Assembly (NCBI GenBank): GCA_016743945.1
Contig: JADGFI010000002.1
Location: 80,923 to 144,922 of the forward strand
DNA: 64,000 nucleotides
Direction: 5' to 3'
Source of the DNA: Desulfobacteraceae bacterium
GTDB lineage: Bacteria > Desulfobacterota > Desulfobacteria > Desulfobacterales > Desulfobacteraceae
The translations under genes and the position numbers were made by a program. Of this stretch, positions 36,834 to 45,632 are shown piece by piece (the first letter of the stretch is position 1; the number at the start of each line of letters is the position of its first letter). The notes below the pieces were generated by a model. It searched no databases and had not been told where the DNA came from. It worked only from the letters and a program-made list of their open reading frames with translations.

Positions 36834-37840
36834 GATGTCAAATTTTTCTCCTGAATTGCCGTTAATACATCAGACACCCTCATCTCCTCCATGCACCGGT
36901 AATTTGCGCAGGGGGTTTGCCGGTAGCAAGGAGAACAGGCCAGCTCTTTTTGGAGAACCGTATGAAGGGTACCATGGGGCCCGGTACGGACAGGATTTGC
37001 CGGCCCGAAAATAGCAAATACCGGTATATTTAAGGCAGCAGCCATGTGCATGGGGCCGGTATCGTTACAGATAAAATAACGTGCCCCTTTGATCACGGCC
37101 AGCAACTCCTTGAGCCCAGTTTTACCGGCAATGGAAACAGCATTTCCCTTTGAATGGCTCACAACTTCATCAACGATACCGGATTCTGCGGCTGAACTGA
37201 TCACCACAACGGGCAGGTCAAGCTTTGAGGCCAGCTCTCCAAATTTTTGGGCATGCCACCGGTTGGCCGGTTTCCCGGCAGAAGGGCTCATCACCACATA
37301 GGATTTGGGCAAACTGCGACAGATCCGGGGAAATGGATCATAGGGGGCAAAGGGGTAAGAGATTTCATCAATGGGACAGCCCATGAACTGCGCTATTTTC
37401 AGATACCGGTCAATGGCATGGATGTTCATACTCCCATGGATTTTATGGGTATAAAAGAACGGACTGCCCTCGTCGGATTCCTTAAACCCGAGCCGGATTT
37501 TTGCCTTTGAAAAATAGCTGATCACCCCGGATCTGAAGAGACCGGACAGGTCAATGGACACATCATATGCCGATGCACCAAGCCCCCTTCGAAGATCATT
37601 GATCTCTCCCATTGTCTGTTTCAGGTTTTCAAATTTTTTCCACTGGTCTTTTTTGATCACCCACAACCGATCTATCATGGGGTGGCCTTTCAAAAATGTG
37701 TGGAGGCCGTGGGCCACCACCCAGTCAATCCGGGCATGGGGAAACCCTTTTCTAAGGGCGTTTAAAAAAGGCAGTGAATGAACAATATCTCCCAGGGCAC
37801 TGGGTTTTATAATCAATATATTTTTTACAGATTCAAACAG
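36830..37840 (-). CDS. Glycosyltransferase family 9 (heptosyltransferase I-like) with unusual start codon
   Basis: GT9 enzyme of about 336 residues: NILIIKPSALGDIVHSLPFLNA, VMSPSAGKPANRW and CNDTGPMHMAAALNIPVFAIFG, as in ADP-heptose transferases (WaaC-like); C-terminal cysteine cluster CSPCYRQTPC. There is no ATG or GTG ahead of the conserved N-terminus. A TTG at 37816 would cut into the first beta-strand and lacks a ribosome-binding site. A strong AGGAGG (37849-37854) is 8 bp before an in-frame CTG at 37838-37840, my chosen start; ATT two codons earlier is another option. Confidence 0.8.
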   Translation of the reverse strand: MFESVKNILIIKPSALGDIVHSLPFLNALRKGFPHARIDWVVAHGLHTFLKGHPMIDRLWVIKKDQWKKFENLKQTMGEINDLRRGLGASAYDVSIDLSGLFRSGVISYFSKAKIRLGFKESDEGSPFFYTHKIHGSMNIHAIDRYLKIAQFMGCPIDEISYPFAPYDPFPRICRSLPKSYVVMSPSAGKPANRWHAQKFGELASKLDLPVVVISSAAESGIVDEVVSHSKGNAVSIAGKTGLKELLAVIKGARYFICNDTGPMHMAAALNIPVFAIFGPANPVRTGPHGTLHTVLQKELACSPCYRQTPCANYRCMEEMRVSDVLTAIQEKNLTS

Positions 37841-37906
37841 GACAATTTCCTCCTGACAATTATGTTTCTCCCCACCCTGAATCGGATCCCATTGGATCGG
37901 ATCAGG

Positions 37907-38953
37907 TCAACCCAAAACAGATTGGCAAACTTCCATGACCCTGTCCACAGAAATCCGGGTCATACACCGATGATCAATGGGACATTCATCTTTCAAACAA
38001 GGGGCACAGGAAGTCTCCTGCCTGACCATGATGCTGTTCTTGTTTGAAGGGGCTGTGGCCACATAATCGGTGGAACCGATGATGGCCACCTGGTTCACAT
38101 CCAGGGCAGCGGCTGCATGCATGAGCCCGGAATCATTGGTCACAAACAAATCACAAGCACCAATCAGACCAAAGGCCTGGGAGAGTGTTGTTTTTCCGGC
38201 TATATTGATACAGCACCCCGGCGCCATGTCCATGATTTGATTTCCCAGGGCATCGTCACCAGGGCCGCCAAAGATGAGCACTTTTGTCTGGTATTGCTGT
38301 GAAAGCTGCTTGCACAATTTGGCATACCGGTCCGGAAACCACCGTTTGGCCGTCCCGCCGGTTGCACCGGGGTTAATGCCTATGACAGGCCTTGTTTCAC
38401 CCAATTGGTTTTCTGCCAGTATTTTTTTTGCAACAGCCTTGTCTTCACCACTTAAAACCAGGTCCAGTTTTCCGCCATCCGCTTCAAGTCCAGCCCCTTT
38501 GAGGATTCCAATGTAATAATCAATGAGATGTCTCTTTTTCAGAACCGGGTCCAATTTCACACATTGGTTGAGCAATAAAGAACGTCCATCTGTATTGTAG
38601 CCCACCCGCTCAGGAATCCTTGCCAAAAATGCCAGCAAAGCCGCTTCAAAGGCATTCTGCATGAGGATTGCCAGATCAAACCGATTCCGGCGAATATCCC
38701 CAGCAAGACGAAGGGTGCCCATGCCCATTTTATGCCGGCCCCTGTTTTCATAAACCATGATCCCATCCACATGGGGATTATTCGCATAGACTGGAATCAC
38801 CCAGGGTTTTGCAAGGACCGTGATATGGGAGGCGGGATAATTTTTGCGCACCGCCCGGATCACCGGGGTGGTCATGATGGCATCCCCCACCCAATTGGCG
38901 GCCCGAATCAGGATGCGGGCCTGACTGCTGTCTTTAAATTTCAGGTTTCTCAT
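37907..38953 (-). CDS. waaF: Lipopolysaccharide heptosyltransferase II (WaaF)
   Basis: 348-residue GT9 enzyme that adds the second heptose to the inner core. ILIRAANWVGDAIMTTPVIRAV, IGINPGATGGTAKRWFPDRYA, NDSGLMHAAAALDVNQVAIIGST and the final CAPCLKDECPIDHRCM are WaaF hallmarks. The start is set at 38953, after the lpxL stop; an earlier in-frame ATG at 39013 would add 20 residues overlapping lpxL. Confidence 0.9.
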   Translation of the reverse strand: MRNLKFKDSSQARILIRAANWVGDAIMTTPVIRAVRKNYPASHITVLAKPWVIPVYANNPHVDGIMVYENRGRHKMGMGTLRLAGDIRRNRFDLAILMQNAFEAALLAFLARIPERVGYNTDGRSLLLNQCVKLDPVLKKRHLIDYYIGILKGAGLEADGGKLDLVLSGEDKAVAKKILAENQLGETRPVIGINPGATGGTAKRWFPDRYAKLCKQLSQQYQTKVLIFGGPGDDALGNQIMDMAPGCCINIAGKTTLSQAFGLIGACDLFVTNDSGLMHAAAALDVNQVAIIGSTDYVATAPSNKNSIMVRQETSCAPCLKDECPIDHRCMTRISVDRVMEVCQSVLG

Positions 38954-38958
38954 GGCGT

Positions 38959-39855
38959 TTATTGCCTGGGAAAGGTGCAATAGGGTTTTGTTTTCCAACG
39001 ATTGTGAACCCAAAAATACTGGTCCGGGTACCTGCGCACCATGGATTCAATAGCGGTGGTATAATTTTGGGTATTCTTTTCAATATCATGTATCCGATCC
39101 CCGGTTTCCACAAGGGGAATCTCGGGTAAAAAATCAATGAAAACTTTTCTGTTTTTTCGCATGCAGCACATGGGCACCACCGCAGCCTTTGTCCTCAAAG
39201 CAAGGGAGGCAAGCCCTTTATTGGTGCAGGCAGGGCGCCCAAAAAAATCCACAAAAACCCCGGCATACCAGTCCACACTCTGGTCCAATAATGTACCGAC
39301 CACGCCGCCGTCCCCTAAAATGGTATCTAACTTTTTCGAGGCACCATGAATGGGCACCATTGTATATCCAAAGCGTTGGCGGATATCCAGCATCAGTTGT
39401 TCAAGGGGAGGAAAATCCATTTTCCGATAAATACCATACCCCTTCATTTGGGTATGTTCAATCCCATGAATATTCAGTTCAAAATTACCCAGGTGTCCGG
39501 CAAGAACCATGACCCCCCACCCCTTTGCCTGGGCTTTTTCAACATTCTCAACGCCAGTGATGGTATAATGAGATAACAGGGTCTCCCGGTCGAGCTGGTA
39601 GGACCAAGCCACTTCAAAGAGGATGCTGGCAATGTTTTTAAACACCTGTTTTCCCGTGCGCATCACCTGGAATGGCGTCATTTCATCCCCCAAAGCCTTT
39701 TGGATATTCTCCAGGGTCACCCTTCTATGGCGTTTGTCGATTTTAAACCACAACAGCCCCAGAACATCGGAACAAAAGGTTGCAACCGGTGCCGGCAAAT
39801 GCCCCACTAAATAGACCAACAAATTTAACACTTTATAAATTTTCTCGTCGCTCAT
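38959..39855 (-). CDS. lpxL: Lipid A acyltransferase (LpxL/HtrB family)
   Basis: 298-residue membrane-associated late acyltransferase that adds a secondary acyl chain to the Kdo-lipid A precursor. Catalytic HX4E-type motif is seen in LAGHLGNFELNIH, and the second conserved block is GVVGTLLDQSVDWYAGVFVDFFGRPACTNKGLASLAL. One N-terminal hydrophobic anchor. Start overlaps the lpxK stop (ATGA). Only one acyltransferase gene is visible. Confidence 0.88.
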   Translation of the reverse strand: MSDEKIYKVLNLLVYLVGHLPAPVATFCSDVLGLLWFKIDKRHRRVTLENIQKALGDEMTPFQVMRTGKQVFKNIASILFEVAWSYQLDRETLLSHYTITGVENVEKAQAKGWGVMVLAGHLGNFELNIHGIEHTQMKGYGIYRKMDFPPLEQLMLDIRQRFGYTMVPIHGASKKLDTILGDGGVVGTLLDQSVDWYAGVFVDFFGRPACTNKGLASLALRTKAAVVPMCCMRKNRKVFIDFLPEIPLVETGDRIHDIEKNTQNYTTAIESMVRRYPDQYFWVHNRWKTKPYCTFPRQ

Positions 39856-41033
39856 TTATCCAACCTTGATTTTATAAAATCTTCAAAGGCTTCGGCATTC
39901 TCAAATTTAATCTTAATACCGATCACTGCCAGGTCTGTCTCCCATTGGATATCACAGCCCAGCTTCACCCAGTCTTTTTCCGTTGTAGCAATCAGGTCTG
40001 CCCCGATTTTCCTGGCTCTTTTTTGTATCCATAAAATATCAGCCCTCTTATACCTGTAATGGTCTTTAAATTCAAGGTGATCCACTACATTTACCCCAAG
40101 TTCTTCTGCTGCCTGCCCAAAGGATTTATTATTGGCAATCCCTGAAAACAACAGGCAGGAGCGATCCTTGAGAAAATCTGGGCAAGGGAGGGCAAAGCTG
40201 GGACCTTTTTTTCGAGGCAACAATTTCAACAAATAAGGACGGTGACAGGATTTAAAAATAGGAACCCCCTCATATTGGCTGTAAAATTTTTTGTGCTCCC
40301 CCCCCTCTCGTTGACTGCCCCCCCATTGCTTGAGATCTACTGTCCCTTCTTCTTTGCCAGGCCCTTTTTTTTCCGGGCACCGGGTAAGCACAATGGCATG
40401 GGCACGATTTTTTGACATGACAGGTGTTTCCCTCAGCCTTCCCGCCGGCAGCATCCGCTTGTTTCCCAAGGGCCGGTCATGATCAAACAAAAGGATATCC
40501 AAATCCCTTTCCAATCGAACATGGGCAAAGGCATCATCCAGAACAATCACATCGGGATTTAATTGCGCAATGGCAAGTTTTCCAGCAGTATACCGGTCCT
40601 TTCCCACCACAACGGGAAAGGTTTTCCTTTTAGCCATCATATAGGGTTCATCACCGGCAACCCTTGCATCCAAAAACAGGGTGTCCCCGTCACCAACGAT
40701 TTTGGCACCGGTTCCAAGACTGCCTTTATACCCCCGGCTGATGACCACGGGCCGTTTTCCCATTTTTGTCAGAAGTTCGGCAATATGGATGGCCATGGGA
40801 GTCTTGCCCGCACCGCCGGCCATGATATTACCAATGGAAATGACAAAACAGGGCAAACCTTTGGATTTTAGAAAACCTGCCCGGTACAGCCTTAGGCGAA
40901 GATCCGAGCCCACCCGGTAAAGCCCGGAAGCCATTACCAACAATTGTTCAAGGGAAAAAAGGGCAGGGTTATACTCCTGGTCTGAGATCCGGGTAATTTT
41001 TTTTTCCAGCCGGTCAAACCATGGGTCAGACAA
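39852..41033 (-). CDS. lpxK: Tetraacyldisaccharide 4'-kinase LpxK
   Basis: 393-residue kinase that phosphorylates the 4' position of lipid A disaccharide. P-loop VISIGNIMAGGAGKTPMAIHIAEL, ISRGYKG, VLDDAFAHVRLERDLDILLFD and the C-terminal TTEKDWVKL. Longer than the usual 320-350 because of a charged insert at about residues 225-275. The frame extends to 41222, but those codons overlap waaA; a TTG at 41033 with GGAGG nine bp upstream overlaps the waaA stop and gives a sensible N-terminus (LSDPWFDRLEKK). Confidence 0.88.
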   Translation of the reverse strand: MSDPWFDRLEKKITRISDQEYNPALFSLEQLLVMASGLYRVGSDLRLRLYRAGFLKSKGLPCFVISIGNIMAGGAGKTPMAIHIAELLTKMGKRPVVISRGYKGSLGTGAKIVGDGDTLFLDARVAGDEPYMMAKRKTFPVVVGKDRYTAGKLAIAQLNPDVIVLDDAFAHVRLERDLDILLFDHDRPLGNKRMLPAGRLRETPVMSKNRAHAIVLTRCPEKKGPGKEEGTVDLKQWGGSQREGGEHKKFYSQYEGVPIFKSCHRPYLLKLLPRKKGPSFALPCPDFLKDRSCLLFSGIANNKSFGQAAEELGVNVVDHLEFKDHYRYKRADILWIQKRARKIGADLIATTEKDWVKLGCDIQWETDLAVIGIKIKFENAEAFEDFIKSRLDK

Positions 41034-42321
41034 AATGAAGATCCTCCATCTTTTTAAGGGTCCTGTCAACGGCCCCGGTATTTCCGGAAAAGACACGGTA
41101 ACTTGCAGCCCCCATCTGTTTTTCCAGAACAGGATCTTCCAGAATCCCTTCCAGCTTTGCTTGTATTTGGGATTTTGTCTCGACCACAAGGGCCCCTTTT
41201 TCATCCTTGAGCAAATCTGCAATCTCCATAAAATCTGTCATGTGGGGGCCAAACAAAATAGGTTTGCCAAACATGGCAGGTTCAAGGGGGTTATGCCCCC
41301 CAAAGGGTAGAAGGGAACCACCGATAAAGGCAAGATCACAGATGGCATAGGTTTTGGCGAGCAGTCCCATTGTGTCAACCAAAATCAAATCGTGGTTTCC
41401 GGTGCCCGGTTTTAGCTGTGAAAACAGAACCGGATGAAGGGGGGATGGTATTTGCCCCATGAATTTTTCACTTCTTTTCGGATCCCGGGGTGCCAGGATC
41501 AGCTTCAGGTTCGGTATATTTTTTTTCACGGAGGTAAAGACTTCCAGCAAAATTTTTTCTTCTCCCTCATGGGTGCTGCCGGCAATCCAAATCTGATCTT
41601 GGTCCTGAATACCAAACCTGACTTTGAGTTTTAAAAGCGCTTGTTTATCCAAATCCATTGGCGCTTGATCAAATTTTATATTTCCCATGACCGACAGGCT
41701 GGTTTCTAAAGCACCGACCCTTTTAAACCGCTGGGCATCCAGAGACGTCTGGGCCATGATGTGGGACAAAGGAGAAAAAAACAAAGAGGAAAACCGTCCC
41801 ATCCTGAGATATCCTGTTAATGAGCGTTTGGAAAGCCTTGCATTTATAAGAACAACGGGAATCTTTTGCTGTTTCATCTGGTGAAGGAATCCAGGCCAGA
41901 TATCGGTTTCAATGAGACAGATTATATCCGGTTCAATGAGATGATAAATCCGTAAAACCAAAATCCAAACATCAAAGGAGAAATAACCAATCTGTGATAC
42001 CAGAACGTCCTTGTCGCCCCGGAACAACTGCTGGGCTGTGTCAAACCCTGTTTTTGTGGATGCCGTAAAAATAATTTCAGCCCTCGGCTTTCTTTTTTTC
42101 AAAGACTGGACAAAGGGAAGCGCCGAACGTACCTCCCCCACGGACAACGCATGGACCCAGATACGAAAAGCCCCGGCTCGTTTCTTTTTAAATCCCGTGC
42201 ATACCCCTAATCGCTGGAGAAGGTTGGCCCTCCTTTTTTTTGACACCAAATACACAATAGGAAAAAAAGGGAACACCAGGAAAAAAATCAAGGTCGTTAG
42301 AATATGATAAATCAATATCAT
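41026..42321 (-). CDS. waaA: Kdo transferase WaaA
   Basis: 431-residue GT30 enzyme transferring Kdo (here possibly 8-amino-Kdo) from CMP-Kdo to the lipid A precursor. N-terminal membrane anchor (TTLIFFLVFPFFPIVYLV), then RIWVHALSVGEVRSALP with the catalytic Glu, ETDIWPGFLHQMKQQKIPVVLINARLS, GSTHEGEE and IGGSLLPFGGHNPLEPAMFG. First gene of the minus-strand LPS operon; followed by lpxK with overlapping stop/start. Confidence 0.93.
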   Translation of the reverse strand: MILIYHILTTLIFFLVFPFFPIVYLVSKKRRANLLQRLGVCTGFKKKRAGAFRIWVHALSVGEVRSALPFVQSLKKRKPRAEIIFTASTKTGFDTAQQLFRGDKDVLVSQIGYFSFDVWILVLRIYHLIEPDIICLIETDIWPGFLHQMKQQKIPVVLINARLSKRSLTGYLRMGRFSSLFFSPLSHIMAQTSLDAQRFKRVGALETSLSVMGNIKFDQAPMDLDKQALLKLKVRFGIQDQDQIWIAGSTHEGEEKILLEVFTSVKKNIPNLKLILAPRDPKRSEKFMGQIPSPLHPVLFSQLKPGTGNHDLILVDTMGLLAKTYAICDLAFIGGSLLPFGGHNPLEPAMFGKPILFGPHMTDFMEIADLLKDEKGALVVETKSQIQAKLEGILEDPVLEKQMGAASYRVFSGNTGAVDRTLKKMEDLHFV

Positions 42322-42459
42322 CTAATTATTTATTATCTTCATCAATATCATTCCCATGGAAAATATAAGCTGGAAGCCAAAGTGTCAAGACCAAGATACT
42401 TATAATAAGAACAATATTATTTGTTTTCACCAGGGAATTTTAATGATAATGAAGGTTCT

Positions 42460-43095
42460 ATGAATTGTATTATTGCAGCAAGCGGAAACCTGTTATTCAC
42501 CCCAAGGATAAAACGCCTTTTAGAAGAGGCGGATTTAATAATTGCGGCAGACGGCGGGGCAACCCATCTAAAACAAATGGATATCTCCCCCCATGCCATC
42601 ATCGGGGACATGGATTCAATTCATCCGGATACCAAATGTTTTTTTGAAAAAAAACACATACCCATCATTACCCATCCTTCCCGGAAAAACCAAACAGATA
42701 CAGAACTGTGTATTGAGTTTGCCATCAAAAAAGGTGCCACCACTATTACAATGCTCGGGGTGACAGGCCATCGGCTTGACCACACCCTGGCCAATATTTT
42801 TTTATTGCGCAAGCTTTGTACCCTGGGAGTTGAATCAAGGATAATCGATGCAAACAACGAGATCTACCTTGTCACGGATCACCTTAAACTCAAGGGTAAA
42901 AAAGGCGATCTTTTGTCTGTTCTTTCGATTTCAGACACGGTAACAGGGCTGACCCTTACAGGGCTTGAATACCCCCTTGAAAATGCCGCCATTTCCATGG
43001 GGTCTTCCCTGGGCATTAGCAATTATTTTAAAAAAACCTGGGTGACCATATCCGTTTTAACAGGGGTTTTACTGGTCACAAAATCAAGAGATTAA
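42460..43095 (+). CDS. Thiamine pyrophosphokinase
   Basis: 211-residue enzyme converting thiamine to thiamine diphosphate. Catalytic acidic motifs: IIAADGGATHL, IIGDMDSI, DQTDTE-equivalent NQTDTELCIEFA and the base-site GVTGHRLDHTLANIFLL. The ATG at 42460 follows GAAGG; a longer frame from a TTG at 42421 is unlikely. A TATAAT at 42401-42406 may be its -10. Divergent from waaA. Confidence 0.9.
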   Translation: MNCIIAASGNLLFTPRIKRLLEEADLIIAADGGATHLKQMDISPHAIIGDMDSIHPDTKCFFEKKHIPIITHPSRKNQTDTELCIEFAIKKGATTITMLGVTGHRLDHTLANIFLLRKLCTLGVESRIIDANNEIYLVTDHLKLKGKKGDLLSVLSISDTVTGLTLTGLEYPLENAAISMGSSLGISNYFKKTWVTISVLTGVLLVTKSRD

Positions 43096-43106
43096 CCAGC
43101 GTCCCT

Positions 43107-43970
43107 TTAGGCTTTCTCCCCTGGTGATGTCGATTCATCCTTTTTTTCACCGCCCTCTCCTTCTCCCTCTTTTTTCGGACTCATGGTATGCTCGATAATA
43201 AACTCTTCCACCTTTTCCATGGTGGTCGAAATAATCACATGTTCAACTTCAATATCCTTAATAAAGCCTTCCATATAAGGATTGAGAACATCCACCAATT
43301 TTAATCTTTGAAGTTTGATCCGGTCAAAATCCTTGACATCCTCGTAGACAAGGGAGCTTAAAAAAAGAACAGCCGCCTCCCGGGCCTTGGGATGCAGGGC
43401 AGGGATTTGTTGGTCCGGCATTAATTCTTTGAGCACCATGTTCATATTTAAACACAGGTAACGATCCTGGGTATTTGATCGATTTTTATTCAGATTAACG
43501 GCGAGGGGTTTCATGGGAATGACGACGGCCGCTACCTCCCCAGCACCACCCGTTTTTTGGACCCTGCTTTTTTTCCATTCCGAGACCCGCCCGTTTTCCT
43601 CTTTCAACAGCATGATCCGTTCTCCCAGTTCAACAATCTCAAAGAAACTGGTATCATTTTGTTCCCATATTTCTTGAATATCCGACGCCATTACGGTAAA
43701 AATCAGCTGTCCTTCTTCCATGTGCCAGGACCCCTTGGCAGCGCCCTTGGACTTAACGATTTTTGACGTGGCATCGGCAATCCTGACAGAGGAATTCCAA
43801 GTCCCCTTGGGGCTGATGACAAGAAGGATATAGGCCCGGTTCCGGTATTGGGTCCAATTACCCACCACAAGGTCTTCATCTTGTTTTTCTTTTTCACCGC
43901 AACCGGTAAAGAAAAAGACCATAAACAACACAAGAAGAATACGGGTACTCACATACTGGAATCGGGTCAT
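43107..43970 (-). CDS. Lipoprotein with C-terminal FliL-like region
   Basis: 287-residue predicted lipoprotein: signal peptide with lipobox FFTGC (Cys about residue 24). The middle (about 35-140) looks like a beta-rich lipocalin-type fold (VVGNWTQYRNRAYILLVISPKGTW, KGSWHMEEGQLIF). The region 165-265 resembles the periplasmic part of flagellar FliL: RYLCLNMNMVLKEL, PKAREAAVLFLSSLVYEDV, LVDVLNPYMEGFIKDIEVEHVII. The last 25 residues are charged and low complexity. The FliL match is by eye. MotA/MotB-like genes lie 6 kb away. Alone between two plus-strand genes. Confidence 0.6.
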   Translation of the reverse strand: MTRFQYVSTRILLVLFMVFFFTGCGEKEKQDEDLVVGNWTQYRNRAYILLVISPKGTWNSSVRIADATSKIVKSKGAAKGSWHMEEGQLIFTVMASDIQEIWEQNDTSFFEIVELGERIMLLKEENGRVSEWKKSRVQKTGGAGEVAAVVIPMKPLAVNLNKNRSNTQDRYLCLNMNMVLKELMPDQQIPALHPKAREAAVLFLSSLVYEDVKDFDRIKLQRLKLVDVLNPYMEGFIKDIEVEHVIISTTMEKVEEFIIEHTMSPKKEGEGEGGEKKDESTSPGEKA

Positions 43971-44131
43971 AAATTAAATCCTGATCTAAAGAGTTTAATA
44001 CCGTTATTGCACAAACCACCATGGCAAAGATTTGGAGCTAAACCAAAGGACATCTTATCCGTCTCATTATCCCTGTCATATTTTTACCATTCGGGATATA
44101 AAGGCGAAAACTTTAACCAGAAGGATAAATT

Positions 44132-44962
44132 ATGCTCATTAACACATTCAGCCATATCCCTGGCATTGGACCAACGACTGAAGAAAAACTCTGGAATAAC
44201 GGGATAAAAACCTGGAAAGAGGCCCTCCTCCGGCCAGAAAATATTGGTAGAAAAGCGCCAGCCATTCAGCGAGGAATTCAAACTTCCATTGACCACCTGG
44301 AAAATAAAAATGCCAAATACTTTGAAGATCTTCTTCCCGCAAGCCAGCACTTCCGGCTTTTCCCTGAATTCAGAGACTCCTGTGTTTTCCTGGACATAGA
44401 AACCACGGGCCTTGAAGCAACCTCCACCATCACGACAATTGCCCTGTATGATGGGAGCTCTACCCGCTATTATGTCCAGGGAAAAAATCTTGACGCCTTT
44501 CTTAGGGACATCCAGCAATACCAGGTCATTGTCACTTATAATGGCAAAACCTTTGATCTGCCGTTTATTCAAAAACACTTTAACTGTCAGTTGCCCCATG
44601 CCCACATTGACTTAAGATATATTCTGAAAAGCTTAGGATTCAAGGGGGGGTTAAAAAAATGTGAACGGGCCGTGGGAATCGACCGGCAGGAATTGGATGG
44701 GGTGGACGGATATTTTGCCATACTATTGTGGGAGGAGTACCAAAAAACCAAAAATCCTAAGGCCCTTGACACCCTTCTTGCCTACAACATCGAGGATGTG
44801 ATCAACCTTGAAACCCTTATGGTTAAAGCCTACAACCTTAAAATCAAAGATACCTGCTTTTCAAATTCCCATACCATACCAGAGCCGCCCAAAGCCGCGA
44901 ATCCGGTAAAACCGGATAAAGATATCATTCAAAAATTAAAGTCCGCCTATTATCAATGGTAA
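44132..44962 (+). CDS. Ribonuclease H-like (DEDD) 3'-5' exonuclease family protein
   Basis: 276 residues. An N-terminal helix-hairpin-helix-like segment (FSHIPGIGPTTEEKLWNNGI) precedes a DnaQ-like nuclease fold of the YprB type: FLDIETTGL (first acidic pair, about residue 90), VTYNGKTFDLPFI, HIDLRY and YNIEDVINLETLM. The helix-hairpin-helix suggests nucleic-acid binding. Substrate unknown. AAGGAT precedes the ATG; a strong terminator follows. Confidence 0.82.
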   Translation: MLINTFSHIPGIGPTTEEKLWNNGIKTWKEALLRPENIGRKAPAIQRGIQTSIDHLENKNAKYFEDLLPASQHFRLFPEFRDSCVFLDIETTGLEATSTITTIALYDGSSTRYYVQGKNLDAFLRDIQQYQVIVTYNGKTFDLPFIQKHFNCQLPHAHIDLRYILKSLGFKGGLKKCERAVGIDRQELDGVDGYFAILLWEEYQKTKNPKALDTLLAYNIEDVINLETLMVKAYNLKIKDTCFSNSHTIPEPPKAANPVKPDKDIIQKLKSAYYQW

Positions 44963-44981
44963 GTATGAACGCCAAACGAGG

Positions 44982-45013
44982 AAAGGTGTCCTGAAACCCC
45001 CCAGGACACCTTT
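44982..45013. terminator. Bidirectional terminator between convergent genes
   Basis: 11-bp perfect stem AAAGGTGTCCT/AGGACACCTTT with a 10-nt loop and CTTTT tail on the plus strand. It separates the nuclease gene from the convergent selenoprotein gene, 20 bp past each stop. Confidence 0.88.
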
Positions 45014-45033
45014 CTTTTAAAACGCTTAAGAGA

Positions 45034-45351
45034 TCAGTCGCCGCAGGAACCGCCGGAGCCACAACTTCCGCATCCAGACTCTCCCAGATCCATATTGGAA
45101 GCAAGGTTGAATCCCATCCCGGTAAAGTCGATTTTAATCACCTCGGCTTTTTCCATGAATTCTTTGTCAACAACGAACTTAAGCCCTTTAACATCAAAAG
45201 AATCATCTGTATCTTTTGGCTCATCCAGAGCCATGGCAAGTGATGGACCGCCTCAGCCGCCGGAATTTAGAAAAATTCTTACGGGGGTAGGCTCTTTACC
45301 CTGGAAATAGTCATCGATCTGCGCTTTCGCAGGATCTGTCAATTCAATCAT
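45034..45351 (-). CDS. HesB/IscA-like selenoprotein (in-frame UGA = Sec33)
   Basis: 105-residue A-type iron-sulfur carrier-like protein containing selenocysteine. Translation from the ATG at 45351 (AAGGAG nine bases upstream) runs MIELTDPAKAQ ... RIFLNSGG, then TGA (45253-45255), then GGPSLAMALDEPKDTD and on to the stop. HesB-like proteins have Cys in NSGG-C-GGPSL, and UGA at this exact position is known from deltaproteobacterial HesB selenoproteins. The C-terminus ends in a Cys/Gly cluster (GCGSCGSGGSCGD). A SECIS-like hairpin follows the UGA and selB is in the window. An annotation starting after the UGA would lose a third of the protein. Confidence 0.9.
45218..45232 (-). promoter_or_regulatory. 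Bacterial SECIS-like hairpin
   Basis: On the minus strand, 20 nt after the UGA, GGCTC and GAGCC form a perfect 5-bp stem around loop TGGAT, with a G at loop position two. Distance, stem and loop match bacterial SECIS elements bound by SelB. A lower CTT/AAG stem can extend it with bulges. Confidence 0.7.
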
Positions 45352-45632
45352 TTTATACATCTCCTTGTTTTGGTTGTTTGATTTTCAGGTTTATCATGCC
45401 TGAGTAGTCTAAATCTAACCATGGCTTTTCTGCCTGTCAATATCGTAATTGCCTTTTTTCCCGCTAATTTTATAAAAAGCGGTGTAAATGATTGCCAAAT
45501 TTAACAAAATTATTATAGAATAATTAGATTACAACCTGTACAAAGATATATAAAAATTGTACAATTTGCTACGATCTTTTTTTAAAAAAACAAAGAAAAG
45601 CCCATTACCCTCAAACCATTTAAGGACTACCA

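Noticed and set aside
41034-41222. 63-residue N-terminal extension of LpxK
   Set aside because: It is the overlapping 3' end of waaA in another frame and resembles no LpxK N-terminus.
45034-45234. 66-residue stand-alone protein starting at an internal Met
   Set aside because: It is the C-terminal part of the HesB-like selenoprotein; homology continues upstream across the UGA.
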